Positions 1 to 11,497 of a stretch of 64,000 bases of DNA are shown piece by piece. Numbering within the stretch: the stretch's first letter is position 1; each line of letters begins with the position of its first letter. A program made the translations under genes and the position numbers. The stretch lies in assembly GCA_012934845.2 (NCBI GenBank), contig WNNJ02000915.1, forward strand, positions 78,857-142,856, in the 5' to 3' direction. Source of the DNA: Pomphorhynchus laevis. Its lineage: Eukaryota; Acanthocephala; Palaeacanthocephala; Echinorhynchida; Pomphorhynchidae. The notes beneath the pieces were generated by a model. It made no database searches. It was not told the origin of the DNA and saw only the letters and a program-made list of their open reading frames with translations.

Positions 1-775
1 TACCAGAAAAGACTATCATGACAATCCTTGGTGTCCCTTTTGACAATAATCTCTCGTTTCTGCCTTTCATTCGTAGCAAGATCAGTTCATGCTCCCTCAT
101 CCTCCGTGACATCCGAAGTGTCCGTAGAAACCTCGACGTGAAATCGACAGCTATTTTAATTTCCAGCCTTTTCATGCCTCGTCTAGAATATTGCTTAGGT
201 CTTCTCGTAAACTGTCCAGCATATCAATTTCACTATTTACAAAGGATTCTGCACACGGCTGCTAGAGTCATCTTCCGCCTTCGCAAGTACGACCACATCT
301 CCAACACCCTCCGCATCCTTAACTGGCTCGACATTCCGAGCCGCATTACCTCTCAAATTCTCACAATTGCATGGCAAATCAAATTCCGGCACAACCCTCC
401 TTATCTATATCTTCCTGATAGCGCATCCTATATGACGACTGGTCTCTCCCTAAGATGTCATAGTTTACTCGCTTTTCGTTCCCCGTCACATCGGTATTCA
501 CAAATATCGTGCGTTCACCATCGCTGCACCACACCTTTGGAACAAACTTCCTCGTGACACAAAATCATTGACGTCGCTTAAACACTTCAAAACTTCCTTG
601 ATCGCCATACTTCTTGCAAACGAACTAAAATAACATTTTCAGCCGCAATCAATTCAATAACTCTACATACAAGTTCAAACATTCATCGGACCTAAACTTG
701 TCGTTTTAATTTTTATAGTGGGCCTGTAAGTGGTTCTATTCACCACAAAGGCCACTTTAAATAAATGTTATTCTA
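1..775 (+). mobile_element. Non-LTR retrotransposon 3' fragment (RT C-terminal part)
   Basis: An open frame at 18-557 reads like the region after the reverse transcriptase catalytic core of a LINE: a 'LGVPFD' segment, then an 'LILRDIR' stretch and a 'TAARVIFRLRKYDH' stretch. The same order occurs in the LINE pieces at 17180-18286 (plus) and 8296-8810 (minus), so this is a diverged member of the same broad family. The frame ends at 557, but coding-like sequence seems to continue in another frame to about 600. The tail near 715-775 (GTGGGCCTGTAAGTGG, then AATAAATGTT) looks like a LINE 3' end. The window edge cuts the 5' part. CR1/L2-like affiliation is a guess from motif style. Confidence 0.75.
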
Positions 776-1165
776 ATAGAGAGTCTAAGAGTTGAATATA
801 GTGATAATTTAAATTGTCACTCAAACAAATCAATTCGCTAACTTCTGACCTCACCAACATCCTTGACCCAAACCAACTAATCTCAATGCAATTGTTAAGA
901 CACGCAGTCGAGCAAGTGACCAATAATTCAAATCATATCAAATGACTTTTGATTTCCTGAATGTCTTTGTGTTGTATTTTATCATTTGTTTATACGTACA
1001 TTTTTGTTTTTTCGCCGCCCACATGCCGAAAGGCTATAGTTGCATAATAAATATTCTCAGATTATTTTGACTTACTATTCTTAATTTAATAAATAAATAA
1101 AAACTGATTACAATATAAGTTACTGCATAAATATAAAACTGATTGTAATGTAAACTTATTACAAA
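776..1165. other. Gene-free AT-rich spacer
   Basis: I see no coding or repeat signal here, only AT-rich sequence between the LINE end and the next element. Confidence 0.5.
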
Positions 1166-1516
1166 ATGCCTAAAGGACGTCCTGACAATATATTGAAATG
1201 CTGCAATTACAATAGACAGGCTGTCAAATGCAAAAACTGCAAATGTGTTACGGTCGGCCGAAAGCGCACAACATGTAGAGTGGATGGATGTTGCAATAAT
1301 ATGGATATACTTACATCGTCCTATGTAACAATTAAGACTGGAATTTCGGACTCTAATATATCCAAAAATGCTATAGGACGAGCAGATATTCAGCTTGGTT
1401 CATGTGATTACATAGCTTTTAATTCTTCACAATCAGACTTCAATAACTCCATCATGTACGGAAATTATTTTAAAGCATATTTGATAATTGCATTAAATGG
1501 CGTCCAAATTTATTAA
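1166..1516 (+). pseudogene. Cys-rich N-terminal piece of an RT retroelement
   Basis: A 116-codon frame opens with a compact cysteine cluster (CCNYN, then KCKNCKC, then TC and GCC within the first 45 residues). A similar cluster starts the minus-strand remnant at 20383-20547 (CCPCN, NCSRCEC). From memory, many invertebrate RT-containing predicted proteins start with such a C-x2-C...C-x-C cluster, probably nucleic-acid binding. The RT blocks follow about 500 bp downstream on the same strand, which supports one decayed element. No function is claimed for the second half of the frame. The ATG at 1166 is the first in frame and suits this start. Confidence 0.6.
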
Positions 1517-1893
1517 TTTTTCCTCGTGTTAAAGCTGTCATCGAATTCGTCACGATTATGGCATATCTTTATAGAGATGCAGTATAATCCTAAGTCACAT
1601 TTTCACTCATGAAAGTGACTTTCTTTTGTACATTAATAAGATAAAGGTTATAATGCAAAAAATTAATGTAATACATTAAGCACTTGAGCGGAGGTTGCAA
1701 GTTTGGCGAATGAAAGGTTGTTGAAATAGTGCCGCTGTCCTGGTGTTAATTCAAGAGAATGGAAGCACACGCTCAAATCATTTGACCGAGATTCTATCAA
1801 ATTGACAGAAGCAATGGGGAACGATGACCTACATAATTGCAACTATAGAACAGAGTTCTGGGACAATGAGTGCCTTTGTGATATCCAGATTAA

Positions 1894-2919
1894 TTGCACT
1901 GGATAATTCCCAGGCATTCGTCATATAGGCACCGTCGTATTGTGCCAAAAGTAATTTTGAGAAAGATATCCCATAATATTTTAGCCGTAGCGGGCAATAT
2001 TCAGCTATGTGCTGGACAACAATGTGGTATCGAATATGCCTTAAGAAATGTTCGTGCATCACTAGACATATATCCTGATTTATGCTTACTTCAGATTAAT
2101 GTACATAGTGCCTTTAAACGAATCAATAAGAATGTTGCTGTTACAAATATGAATAATATCTGTCCATCGTTATATGTGATATTCTACAACACTTACACAG
2201 AAAATCCGACGCTCGTTATAGACAACTATGTAATTTTTTTCAAGAAAGAGTTTCACCCAAGGTGATCTCTTGTCGATACTAGCATTATCTGCAGCCACTC
2301 TTCCCTTGATGTATCGCATACACCAGGCTTCTCCAACTTGGTTCAAAAATGGTACTCAGATGACTTGCTATGTGTCGGATCAGCTCAAGATCTCTCTGGA
2401 GTACTTGATATAATAATGGATGCTGGGCCCGTTTATGGATTCTATATCAATGAAAAAAAATGCAAAATTCTAACAGCTAACGATAACCTGTTAGTAGATA
2501 ATTTACTCTTATAGAAAGCAGTTCAAATTACAAACGAAAGCATCTAAGTGCTTGGCGGTCCGGTAGGAAACAGTACGTTTACTGAGTCGTGGATTAAAAC
2601 CAAGGTTGCTGAATGAGTGCGAATTATTGAAAGGCTTTCGTATCAGGCGAAAAATTATCCACAAGCGGCTTACAACTGCTATATGAGTGGCTTATCAACA
2701 TAAGTGATTCGATCATGCAAGTGCGAGTCAAGCTTGATAACCCAACTAGACTTTTGCATGAGCAAAATATTCTTATCTGAAATAACTGGCCAGATCCAAC
2801 TTGAAAATCTCAAACGGAAAAGCATTGCCCTTCCTGCAGTATTTGGCGTTCTGGGAATTGCCAGCCCCTCTTCGTTCTACACTTCGGAATGGGATTTCTC
2901 GGTGCCTATGTGTAATTAG
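1894..2919 (+). pseudogene. Decayed reverse transcriptase (Cys-rich RT family)
   Basis: RT blocks are readable but broken by stops and frameshifts. A motif-A-like 'HSAF' stretch ends near 2118. The 'TQGD' motif B lies at about 2256-2270, just past a frame change. A 'WYSDD' catalytic motif C lies at about 2351-2365, followed by 'LGGPVGN' near 2550. The order and spacing match the RTs at 9300-11190 and 23317-31200 (both minus), so these are copies of one family, related to the RT in the intact element at 25038-29780. Several in-frame stops make the copy inactive. The family resembles RLE-type non-LTR elements such as Utopia, but that name is tentative. Confidence 0.7.
2133..2264 (+). repeat. 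Direct repeat copy 1 (within decayed RT)
   Basis: About 130 bp that recur almost unchanged at 3433-3563, starting at TTGCTGTTACAAATATGAAT and ending at TTTCACCCAAGGTGAT. Only a few substitutions separate the copies. Copy 1 lies between RT motifs A and B. Confidence 0.9.
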
Positions 2920-3432
2920 TAGAAAAGTGAAATTAGAAGATTGACAAGCTTAGAACAGATTCCACATATGAAAAATGATGTCGGTTTATTGTTAAACAGA
3001 TGTTACGAGCTTACACAACAAGCAATTCTTCAATCGCAATCGGAGTGAGCGTCCACTCGGTTGTCTTCCGAAATCCATAAGGACGTGACTTTGCGTCTTT
3101 CAAATATTTAGTAGAGACAGTGTAAACGCTCGATACATTTGGCCACTTCAAAACCCACCACATAAATGTGTATGTGGGCATATAAACTTTGTTGTGCCTT
3201 CAGCAGAATGTTGTCTAAAATATTGAGGTACATCGAAATCTAGCCCGTTTTAAAAGAAATTTGTAGATCATTCGAATTTTTTAAATCCATTAACAACAAA
3301 GAATCGTTGTGCGCGTTTAGATATTGCGTGTTTAGGTCTATTTAGCGGTGTAACGGATCCGACGTTCTTTGACGTCACTATACATAATCTCTTTGCTCCA
3401 TCTTACATTAATCAAAAGCCTACAAGCATATT

Positions 3433-3563
3433 TGCTGTTACAAATATGAATAATATCTGTCCATCGTTATATGCGATATTCTACAACACTTACACAGAAA
3501 ATCCGACGCTCGCTATAGACAACTATGTAATTTTTTTCAAGAAAGAGTTTCACCCAAGGTGAT
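3433..3563 (+). repeat. Direct repeat copy 2
   Basis: Second copy of 2133-2264, 1.3 kb downstream and outside the RT reading order. It marks a partial duplication or a second truncated insertion of the same element. Confidence 0.9.
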
Positions 3564-3662
3564 TTAAATTTCAGATTTAAATTGTTGATTAAAGTTACCT
3601 ACAGTAGAAATGTCAGTACAGTAAATTTTATACAATCTAATATACATACATCAACATACAAC

Positions 3663-3830
3663 AACGGAAAATTGGATTAATTAACCACATTGGATTACCA
3701 ACTACTTACAACTACTTACCAACTACTTACAACTACTTACAACTACTTACCAACTACTTACAAGTCCAGCTCATACAAGACTAACTAAATTGGTTTAATT
3801 AACTACATTGGATTAACAACTACTTACAAA
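3663..3830 (+). repeat. Short tandem repeat (CAACTACTTAC type)
   Basis: Repeated AACTACTTAC units with interspersed TGGATTAATTAAC blocks, just before the CR1-like LINE. Possibly 5' repeat sequence of that LINE. Confidence 0.8.
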
Positions 3831-3887
3831 GAGAGAGAGCAAGGAGAGGTCATACAATAATTACAATATTGGACAATCAACGAGGAA

Positions 3888-4990
3888 ATGGTAAAAAAAT
3901 CAACAAAGAAATCAGGGCATTTAAGTCTCCAGATAGAATGTCTTAACGAATATTGTGATGTATGGACGACGGTCAGTGTTTTATCTAGTAAAAAAGATAC
4001 ATTCACTGATAAAAATTCTTCTGCGGTTTCTGTTGTGCTGAGATGTTCAGTAAGTGTTCTTCGTCGTCGAAACTCACATCAACGAACAATGACACAAAGA
4101 CCGCAGTGACCTCTGGAAATTCAGAAGCGGTGACTGGTCGTAAATTGGATGCGCTCACTACTGATGATGAGTGTCACATAGTGTCTGGTAACCTACCGAT
4201 GACTTATTTATCGTCACAGAATACATCTTGTTCAAGGAACAACGTTACTATATTGCGACATACCGATTCGGTATTTGAAGAGAGGTTAATACAGAATATC
4301 GCCACGGCAAGTTCAGTACGGGTACATGAGAGTTCACGTGAATCCAACGAAACTCCTGACAATTTTTTAACCGACAAAAGAATAGAGGCTGATATTTACA
4401 AACATAGACGAACTGAATCTTCAAATAGTGGGGATTTAAATTATGAACTGAGAAAGACTGTAACTTCATGCGATGCAATTGTTGATGACGAGGGCAATTC
4501 CTCAGGCAGAGCAGCCAATATAAGAAAAGTAAGGATTCGGAATTACGACAGAAGTATGAATGTTATTTTGAGTGGAATTGAAGAGTCGTGTATGATCAAT
4601 TCCCAAGTAAGAGTTGATGAAGACGTTTCTCGTGTGCGTGCAGTATTTACCAGACTTCTTAAGGAAGATGATAAGAATGTAGCTATTAAGCTGCAAGTTC
4701 GGAGTTTGATTCGACTTGGGAAGCGTACAACAGAGAAACCTCGCTTATTGAAGGTCGTCTTAAGTTCTGCTGACCACGCTAAGATGTTGCTTCATCGTGG
4801 TTACCTCTTAAAAGATTCTACTATAAGAATACTGAGAGACATTAATTTTGATGAGCGTTTGAAATTGAGGAAGGCTCGCGAGGAGCTACAGGGTAGAATA
4901 AGCAAAGGAGAGACGAATCTATGCATAAGAAATTTTCAAGTAGTTCGGTGGCGACCATCAGTACGTTGGACCCCGCTTCTCCCAAACTAG
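3888..4990 (+). pseudogene. LINE ORF1 (frameshifted N-terminus)
   Basis: The main frame is 4043-4990 (315 codons). An upstream frame (3888-4109) has coding character and overlaps it, suggesting a frameshift near 4030 rather than a true start at 4043. The C-terminal half contains 'NVILSGIEE', 'RLGKR', 'KPRLLKVV', 'LLHRGYLLK' and 'LRDINFDERLK', the order seen in ORF1 proteins of CR1-type and related LINEs. By analogy it binds element RNA. Its last 70 bp overlap the start of ORF2. Confidence 0.65.
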
Positions 4991-7850
4991 AGTATGGGTT
5001 TTATTCTGATTCCAATTTTGATGATTTAATTGATTTTTCTGAGGTATATGATAAAACTAGCAAAACCTTTACGTCATCAGAGACTCCGCTTCATATTGGT
5101 TACTCAAACGTTAGAAGTCTTCAATCTCAATTTCCTTTCTTGCTCGACCATATTGCTGATAATCATTATGATATATTCTGTATTTCAGAATCTTGGTTAC
5201 ATAGTGGCATCTCTGATAATCTGTTTAATGTTGTAGGTTATAAGTTAATAAGAGCGGATCGCTTTCCTGGTATGCGAGGTGGAGGAGTTGTAGCATTCGT
5301 TCGTTACGATCTCTCAACATCAAATATATCATATCTTTGTGATTCCGAGTGGTCATATGAGTGTCTGTCTTTTACTGTTAATCATCAATTGTTAAAATTA
5401 AATGTTTGTGTTGTTTATAGATCTCCATCTTTCACTTTGATAACAGATCGGCTTAAGGATTATTTATCTAATTTTTGTTCATCCCAACGATTTGTCCTTT
5501 TAGGTGACTTCAACCTTCCGAATGTAGATTGGAATATGAATGGGTATCAACCCTGCTCAGGCGTATCAAAACAATTTCGTGATTTATTTCTTGCTGACCT
5601 ACTTTTAGTGCAACATTGTAGACAACCAACTCATGTCAACGGTGCTACTCTAGATCTTGTGTTTACAAGATGTACTGGAGATATCGACAGTATTGCGTAT
5701 TATCCTCCTCTTGGTAACAGTGATCACTGTGTTCTCTTTGTTAAATTAGTGTCCAAGATCGTTTGTAGGTCAAAATTGGGTTATCCAAAACGAAATTGGA
5801 CTCGGGTGGATACCCAACATCTCTTAGCTAATTTCTATAACATTTTGTATCGTAGTTATAGGGCTACTACTGTTTCAGATCTGCTGACCATTCTTTATGA
5901 CGTTTTCTTAAATTTGTCAGATAAGTTCGCTCCGAAACGGAGAACTTTCATTAAGTCCACTCGCCCTCAGTGGTTTGATCATGAACTTCGTGCAGTGTTG
6001 AAACTGCGCAATGCCCTGTGGGCTACTACTCAAACCCATCCTGAAAACTTAGATAGGTATCGGTACGTGCGCAACCTCTGCAATAAATTGAAAATACATA
6101 AGCGAATAGCATTTGAAGATGGTATTGCAAATTGCATCGGGAATCAACCAAAGCGTTTTTGGTCATATGTGAAAGGTTCAAGGCTACTTCCCTCTAATAT
6201 AGCATTCATTACTTCAGGTGAATATGTTTATTCTACTGAGTCTGAAATTGCTGAATGCCTAGCGGACAGCTTCCATTCTCCGTCGACTATTGTTTCGGAT
6301 ATTTACTCTTTAAAATGGTATCCCATTCACAATATTACTCAGAATCTCGTTAAGCCAATCAGTGCATCTGAAGTATTGCACCTAATCACTAGGCTTAACC
6401 GATTTGGCTCTCCTGGTCCAGATGATATTTCACCTTACCTAATTAATGCGGTTGGACCTGCCGTAAGTAGTGTTTTAGCTCATATATTTTCATTTAGCCT
6501 GATCAATTCGTGGATTCCTGCAATATGAAAGTCTTCTATTGTTGTTCCAATCCCTAAAAAACAGCCAGCAACTGCTTGTTTAGATTTTCACCCTATCAGT
6601 TTGACCAGTGTTCTCTCTAAATTACTAGAACGAGTTATTGCCAAAAGGCTACTCTAGCATCTAAACTTTAACAGCATTCTTACTGATTCTCAACACGGAT
6701 TCAGACAAAGCCGTTCATGTCTATCTAACTTGCTTACCGCGAGAGAGAGTTGGATGGAAGTACTAAGCTCAGGACTTTGTCTTGACGTCGTATTTCTAGA
6801 TTTTTCGAAAGCCTTTGATCGTGTTCCACATAAAGGTATTGTGTCACTCTTAATTCACTACGGCGTCCCTCGTGTAATCTGCTCTTGGATTGAAAATTTT
6901 CTTTCATTGCGTACGTTTAAGGTAAGAGTTGGTGAGTCTTTATCTGCAGAAAGAAGTATGTCGACAGGTGTCCCTCAGGGTTCTGCATTAGGTCCTCTAT
7001 TATTCATCACGTTCCTTAACGATTTACTCTTACGTATTGAGAACTCTCACTTGGCATTCGCTGATGATCTTAAAATTTGGACTGCTATACGAGATATTGA
7101 TGACTGTAATTCTTTACAGGCAGACTTGGATCGCGTTCATGATTGGTGCCGCTCTACTGGATTACATCTTAACGTTGATAAGTGTATACTTATGAGGATG
7201 GGTAAAAAATCCAGTAATTTTACATATCATATCGGAGATGTTCTTCTCACTGAAGTATCACATCATAGGGATTTAGGAATTATCGTGCAGGCATCATTAA
7301 AAACTAAACTTAATAGTGAAAGAGCAATAAAAAGCGCTACTCGTTAAAATTAAAAAGCGCTACTCGTTAAGATTAAAAAGCGCTACTCCTTAAGATTACC
7401 ACGAATGTTTTTAGAAATTTGTTTAACACGTTGGTTCGTCCGCATTTAGAGTATGCAATTCAGGCTTCTTTCCCGGTCACCAAACAAGAAAGGACAGATA
7501 TTGAGTCAGTCCTAAGGCGAGGTTCTCGTTTATGTTCGAATGCGAGAGTGGATTACGCATCTCGATTAGATTTGCTAAGAATTCAACCGATGTCATCACG
7601 ATTTTTGTTTCTTGACTTAATAGGAATGTATGCACTTGTACACCGGTTGGACGGTTATCCGAGTGGTTCGATCACATTACGTTCATCGATTTTGAGAGGT
7701 CACAGCAAAACTGTCTATAAAACAAGGCATGGTAGGTATCCAAAGTGTTGGAGACTGTCGCACAGGGTACTTAATATTTGGAATTCTCTGCCTGAGGAAA
7801 TCGCTTACGCCCGGAGTCTGCGTTTGTTCAAAAAATTATTAAAGACATGA
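4921..7850 (+). pseudogene. LINE ORF2: endonuclease and reverse transcriptase, broken
   Basis: The endonuclease (about 5090-5755) shows 'SNVRSL', 'SESWL', 'RGGGVVAFV', 'LLGDFNLP' and 'GNSDHC', the usual order of AP-endonuclease (EEP) motifs. The RT follows with 'GFRQSRSC', motif A 'FLDFSKAFDRV', motif B 'GVPQGSALGP', motif C 'FADD', and a C-terminal block ending in 'VLNIWNSLPEEI' in a shifted frame (7419-7850). Breaks: TGA at 6526-6528, TAG near 6656, and stop plus shift in the 23-bp triplication at 7329-7397. The catalytic residues themselves are intact, so few mutations separate it from function. Confidence 0.85.
7329..7397 (+). repeat. 23-bp unit, three tandem copies, inside ORF2
   Basis: Three adjacent copies of AAAAAGCGCTACTCGTTAA plus four bases (7329-7351, 7352-7374, 7375-7397), differing by one or two bases. 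They introduce stop codons and shift the reading frame. Confidence 0.95.
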
Positions 7851-8295
7851 ATCATCAAGAAGACGAGAAACGAGTCATGGACATATTTGCAGTGATTTTT
7901 TTGCTTGTTGACTTCTTTTTCTTCATTTCTTATTTTTTAGTTTTATCATTTTTTAACTGTGATCAGGCAAAATAGCCTTATGGCTAAGCCTTGTAAGAAT
8001 AATAATATGTGAATTTCATGAAAATAGGAAGCGCGTAAAATATATATGGAAAGAATGATTAACATTGAAATGTCTCGTTTATACTGCTTGTATTTTCGGC
8101 ATTAATTGGAGTATCCAAGGAAGTAAGATCAGTGATGAAACTTCTTGAGCAAAAAGAATCGCATGAAACTCGGACGTAAGCTGACGTAATTAGCTCAATA
8201 AGAAAACGTATAGGTATCGGGCTAGTTTATGCTAAATCATGGAGTTTCCAATTTAACAATAAGTTTATTTACGATGTTAAAAAAATATTTATTTT

Positions 8296-8810
8296 AACGT
8301 GGCAAATGCGTGCCAGCACACGCTTACATGACCACAACAAAACAAAAATGTAAATCATGTGTCGAGAAGGTGTGAACGGAGGAGGTGTTTGAATGTGATA
8401 AAGGAGGAGCGCGGCAGACGTCGAGAGGGAGTTGATTCCAGGCGAGTGAGGCGGCGACGAGGAAGGATCGGAGACCGTAGTTGTTGGAGTAATTAGGAAC
8501 GTGGAGTAAGAGGGTATGACGGGAACGCAGCGATAGCGAGGTGGGGCGAGTATCGTCTAAGAAAGGAAGGTTGATGAACGATGGGGAGCCGACAGCGATG
8601 AGACGAAAAGTAACGAGAAGGCGGAGTTTGATGCGGATGTGGATGGTGGGCCAGGAGAGTTGGGCAAGATATGTGGATGTGTGGTCGAAACGATGGAGAC
8701 GAAAGAGCACTCAAACGGCGGAGTTGATTATGCATTGTAGGGTTAGGATGATGGATTTTGGAGAATTGGCGAAAAGGTTAAGGCAGTAAAGATGTTACTC
8801 GTGGTTAAGG
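8296..8810 (-). mobile_element. LINE 3' fragment, minus strand
   Basis: On the minus strand this matches the LINE at 17180-18286: an 'LFRLHRFDHTS' stretch, then 'LSWPTIHIRIKLRL' and 'FINLPFLDDTRPTSL', then a 3' end reading GGCACGCATTTGCCACG followed by TTAAAATAAAT. Similarity is very high, so both copies are recent. The copy is 5'-truncated, as is usual for LINEs. The 8011-8295 gap before it and 8811-9300 after it hold nothing I recognise. Confidence 0.9.
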
Positions 8811-9299
8811 TTTTAGTCACACAGTGAAAATAATGATTGATATTTTTTATTTTGTTGGACTCATTCAGGGTAACCCAGTAATTGTATTATTAATAATCGT
8901 TTAATGTACAAAATATTTTTTACATAACATTTGTTTTAAATGTAAATGGATTACCCGCAAATAGGTTCGGTCACATCAGTTTTTCAAATAGAATAAGTTT
9001 TATAATTCAAACAGAAGTTATGTTGGTTAGAAACTTTGTTTTGTCACTTAATGAGCGCGATCATCTTATACATAGTGACGTTAATGATATTTTTCGAATT
9101 TTTGCAATAGCATATACATATTTAACCTTGATTTTCATGAGTTTTAGTGTAGCTATCTTAATTTATTTTGCGTAGCGTTCAGAGCTTCTCGAGGTGGAAG
9201 AAATTGCTGCATTCATTATTGCTCCATATATCTCTACACATTCCAAGTCTCGAGAATTTTTTCGTTCTTCGTGATGCTAAAATAAACTGCGCGGGTTAT

Positions 9300-11190
9300 A
9301 AATCGAGTTTGACTGAGCGAATACGTTAACAACGCTAACATCAATATAAGCTCAGGCTCATTCCAACTATTAGAATGCCCACACCGCCCATTTGTGCTGG
9401 TAATGAGAACATTTGTCTCTCAACTGTCTATATCTCCTTATCAATTAAAGCTGGTATAAATGTTTTGGCAATCACATATTCCAGTTTTGTAATCATTTAT
9501 TTAATGCACATTGTGGTCCTCTGACAATACGTCCATGTACTTTACACATGGACGTATTAATCAGTAGACCGTATGAAGCATGTAGATAAATAGAAGCCAT
9601 TTATGAGAGTATGTATACAATCTTAGTTCATTTTGAAACCTCAGTTTCAATTTCCATATCCTCAAATTCAAATGACCCAATGGGCGAATCTAATACTGAC
9701 ATACTATCAGTAACAATATTTATACCTTCTGATGCAAATAAGTTTGAGGTAAATTGTTTGTTCTCTGGATGAACTAACAAAACACATTTACCAATGTTTA
9801 CTTTATATCCGTAAAGCGCTTCGACAGCAAATTAACCTCCATACCTGCAACAAATCCCGTGCGGTTCATGTACACGTCACGTAGTCTGTATGCTATATAT
9901 TCGTTGCTTTTGGTATGATAGTTTCTATGATGTTTATCAAAGCCATCATGTACATGGCAAACGCTGTTATTGCAACTGGGTCTCTTTGTGTAAGTTCTGC
10001 TTGAGACCATAATATCATCATTTATCGATAAAATGGTGTTCACGTTGTATGCATTATTCAAGGCATGTTTAAGATGAGGGCATATTTAACCTTTTTAAAT
10101 AGTTAATAATGATCCAATGGCATATTTAACCAATGCTAGCTAACGACACTTCTGTTTGCACTATTAAATGATTTTGTAGCATATATACTTAGAACACACT
10201 TATTTTTGTTCTCTTAAAAAAGTTGCATGATCGAATGAAATGCGTATTCGGTGCCACATTTCTAGCCCATGCATAATTGAGATTTGTCGCATACATCTTT
10301 TACTTCCTTCCGGGCTGATCTACTTATAACTTTCATAATAATGCGTCTTGAATCTCTCCGACTCCGATTGGTCGTACACAAGGGCACTTGTCTAAAGCAA
10401 CTAATCTGAAATCGTAAAAGCTTTAAGGCATTCAGAATTCATCATTCATGTTGAAATTCTCACTGCCAAACTCGCCATAAATGTCGCCAATTCAGCAGAC
10501 GGCTTTCAAACCCAGTAAGCATATTTCGCCAATTCCTGACATTAGTTCTAGACGGTAGAGCCGATCCCTTGGTGTAATTAGCTGTGGCTATTGTAGCGTA
10601 TTCACCAATGCATGAGAAAGTACCTAACTGGCTATAGTTTTTGATAAGGGTTTCATCTAGTATAGTTGCGGAATCTATTGTTGATGCGACGAGATGTTTG
10701 TCATGTTGAATTTCTATTCGGCTTCTGTCGTCCTGCTGTTATTCCTTAGTGAGTGTTTTGCTGGTAACTTCCCGTATTCCAAAGTGTTACCAGTTCTTGC
10801 TGTATTTCCCAAAAGGACAATGTTGATAATTGATTTCTGCCAATAATATGTTTTTTCGAACTTTCACATTACACCTCATATTCTGTAGGTTTCTCGCTTC
10901 ATCAATTAATTTTTCTTTCTACGGTTTTCCTGATATTACCTCTCTTAATGTAAAGTTTTTGAAACATGTATTGGCAAAAAACTTGCCATCATAAGTGGAA
11001 TACAATTTTCACTTGATGAACTTGATGCGTCTGAATACAACTTTGCTAGTTCGCATATGATTTGATGACTTGCTGTACATTTAGAATTTGAGTAATCGAG
11101 TATGCATTTTTCACCAAAGTACTTTCGGAGCTTCAAATGATTGCAGTTTACCAATGGATACGTATCAAATTTCCTTCGAAAGTGGCCCAT
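9300..11190 (-). pseudogene. Decayed reverse transcriptase, minus strand
   Basis: Reading the minus strand from 11190, a coding-like block (81 codons, 10945-11190) is followed by a 'RLVALDKCPCVRPIGVGEI' segment at about 10345-10405. This is the typical RT block before motif A in this family. Further on come 'VNIGKCVLLVHPE' and 'LDSPIGS' near 9680-9800, matching the segment after the catalytic motif in the copies at 1894-2919 and 23317-31200. Many stops and frameshifts are present and no catalytic DD is clearly readable. The copy looks old. Confidence 0.6.
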
Positions 11191-11245
11191 AAAAAGATAA
11201 AATCAGTACGAAATCTATGGATAAAAGGTCAGTAACGTTTAAATT

Positions 11246-11358
11246 GTTACGGAGGGTGTAGAGTTACTCCCGCCCATCCCAAAGTTAAGAAATCTTGTTA
11301 TTATAAAGATATTAAAGCCTATTAAAAGACATAATCTGTTCAATACGTTCTTACGACC
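11246..11358 (+). pseudogene. LINE ORF1 segment upstream of the LTR insertion
   Basis: Reads 'LLPPIPKLRNLV' and 'RHNLFNTFLR', and continues in the same frame at 15661 once the LTR element and one target copy are removed. The 62193-62447 minus-strand frame shows the uninterrupted version ('RHKLFNIYLRPF'). Confidence 0.8.
11354..11358 (+). repeat. Target-site duplication CGACC, left copy
   Basis: CGACC directly precedes the 5' LTR and recurs at 15661-15665 directly after the outermost LTR remnant. The flanking LINE frame becomes continuous when one copy is removed. Confidence 0.85.
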
Positions 11359-11474
11359 TGATGTGACATGAAGACTATTATTCGTTACATTAACCATGTC
11401 ACATTAACCTATTTATTATATTATGTTTGTTTGTAGATTGTTCAAATAAAGCTGCATAAATCGCTTTCAGTTCA
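11359..11474 (+). repeat. 5' LTR
   Basis: Begins TGATGTGACATGAAG and ends TTTCAGTTCA; 116 bp. It contains AATAAAG, a possible polyadenylation signal. It matches 15115-15230 with a handful of differences. Confidence 0.85.
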
Positions 11475-11497
11475 ATTTGTTTGAACAATTGTGATCT

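Larger units (their letters stand above)
3888..8010 (+). mobile_element. CR1-like LINE, nearly full length, inactivated
   Basis: This non-LTR retrotransposon has ORF1, an apurinic-type endonuclease, a reverse transcriptase and a 3' end with a CTTATGGCTAAGCC segment followed by an AATAATAAT tail near 8003. ORF1 and ORF2 overlap by 70 bp. ORF2 carries a TGA at 6526-6528, a TAG near 6656 and a 23-bp triplication at 7329-7397 that stops and shifts the frame. Otherwise coding continues to about 7850, so it looks fairly young. The exact 5' end is not clear. Confidence 0.85.

Noticed and set aside
8493-8789. Arg-rich plus-strand frame and second minus frame
   Set aside because: They are other-frame readings of the GC-richer LINE fragment on the minus strand; the same shadow occurs at 17777-18028.
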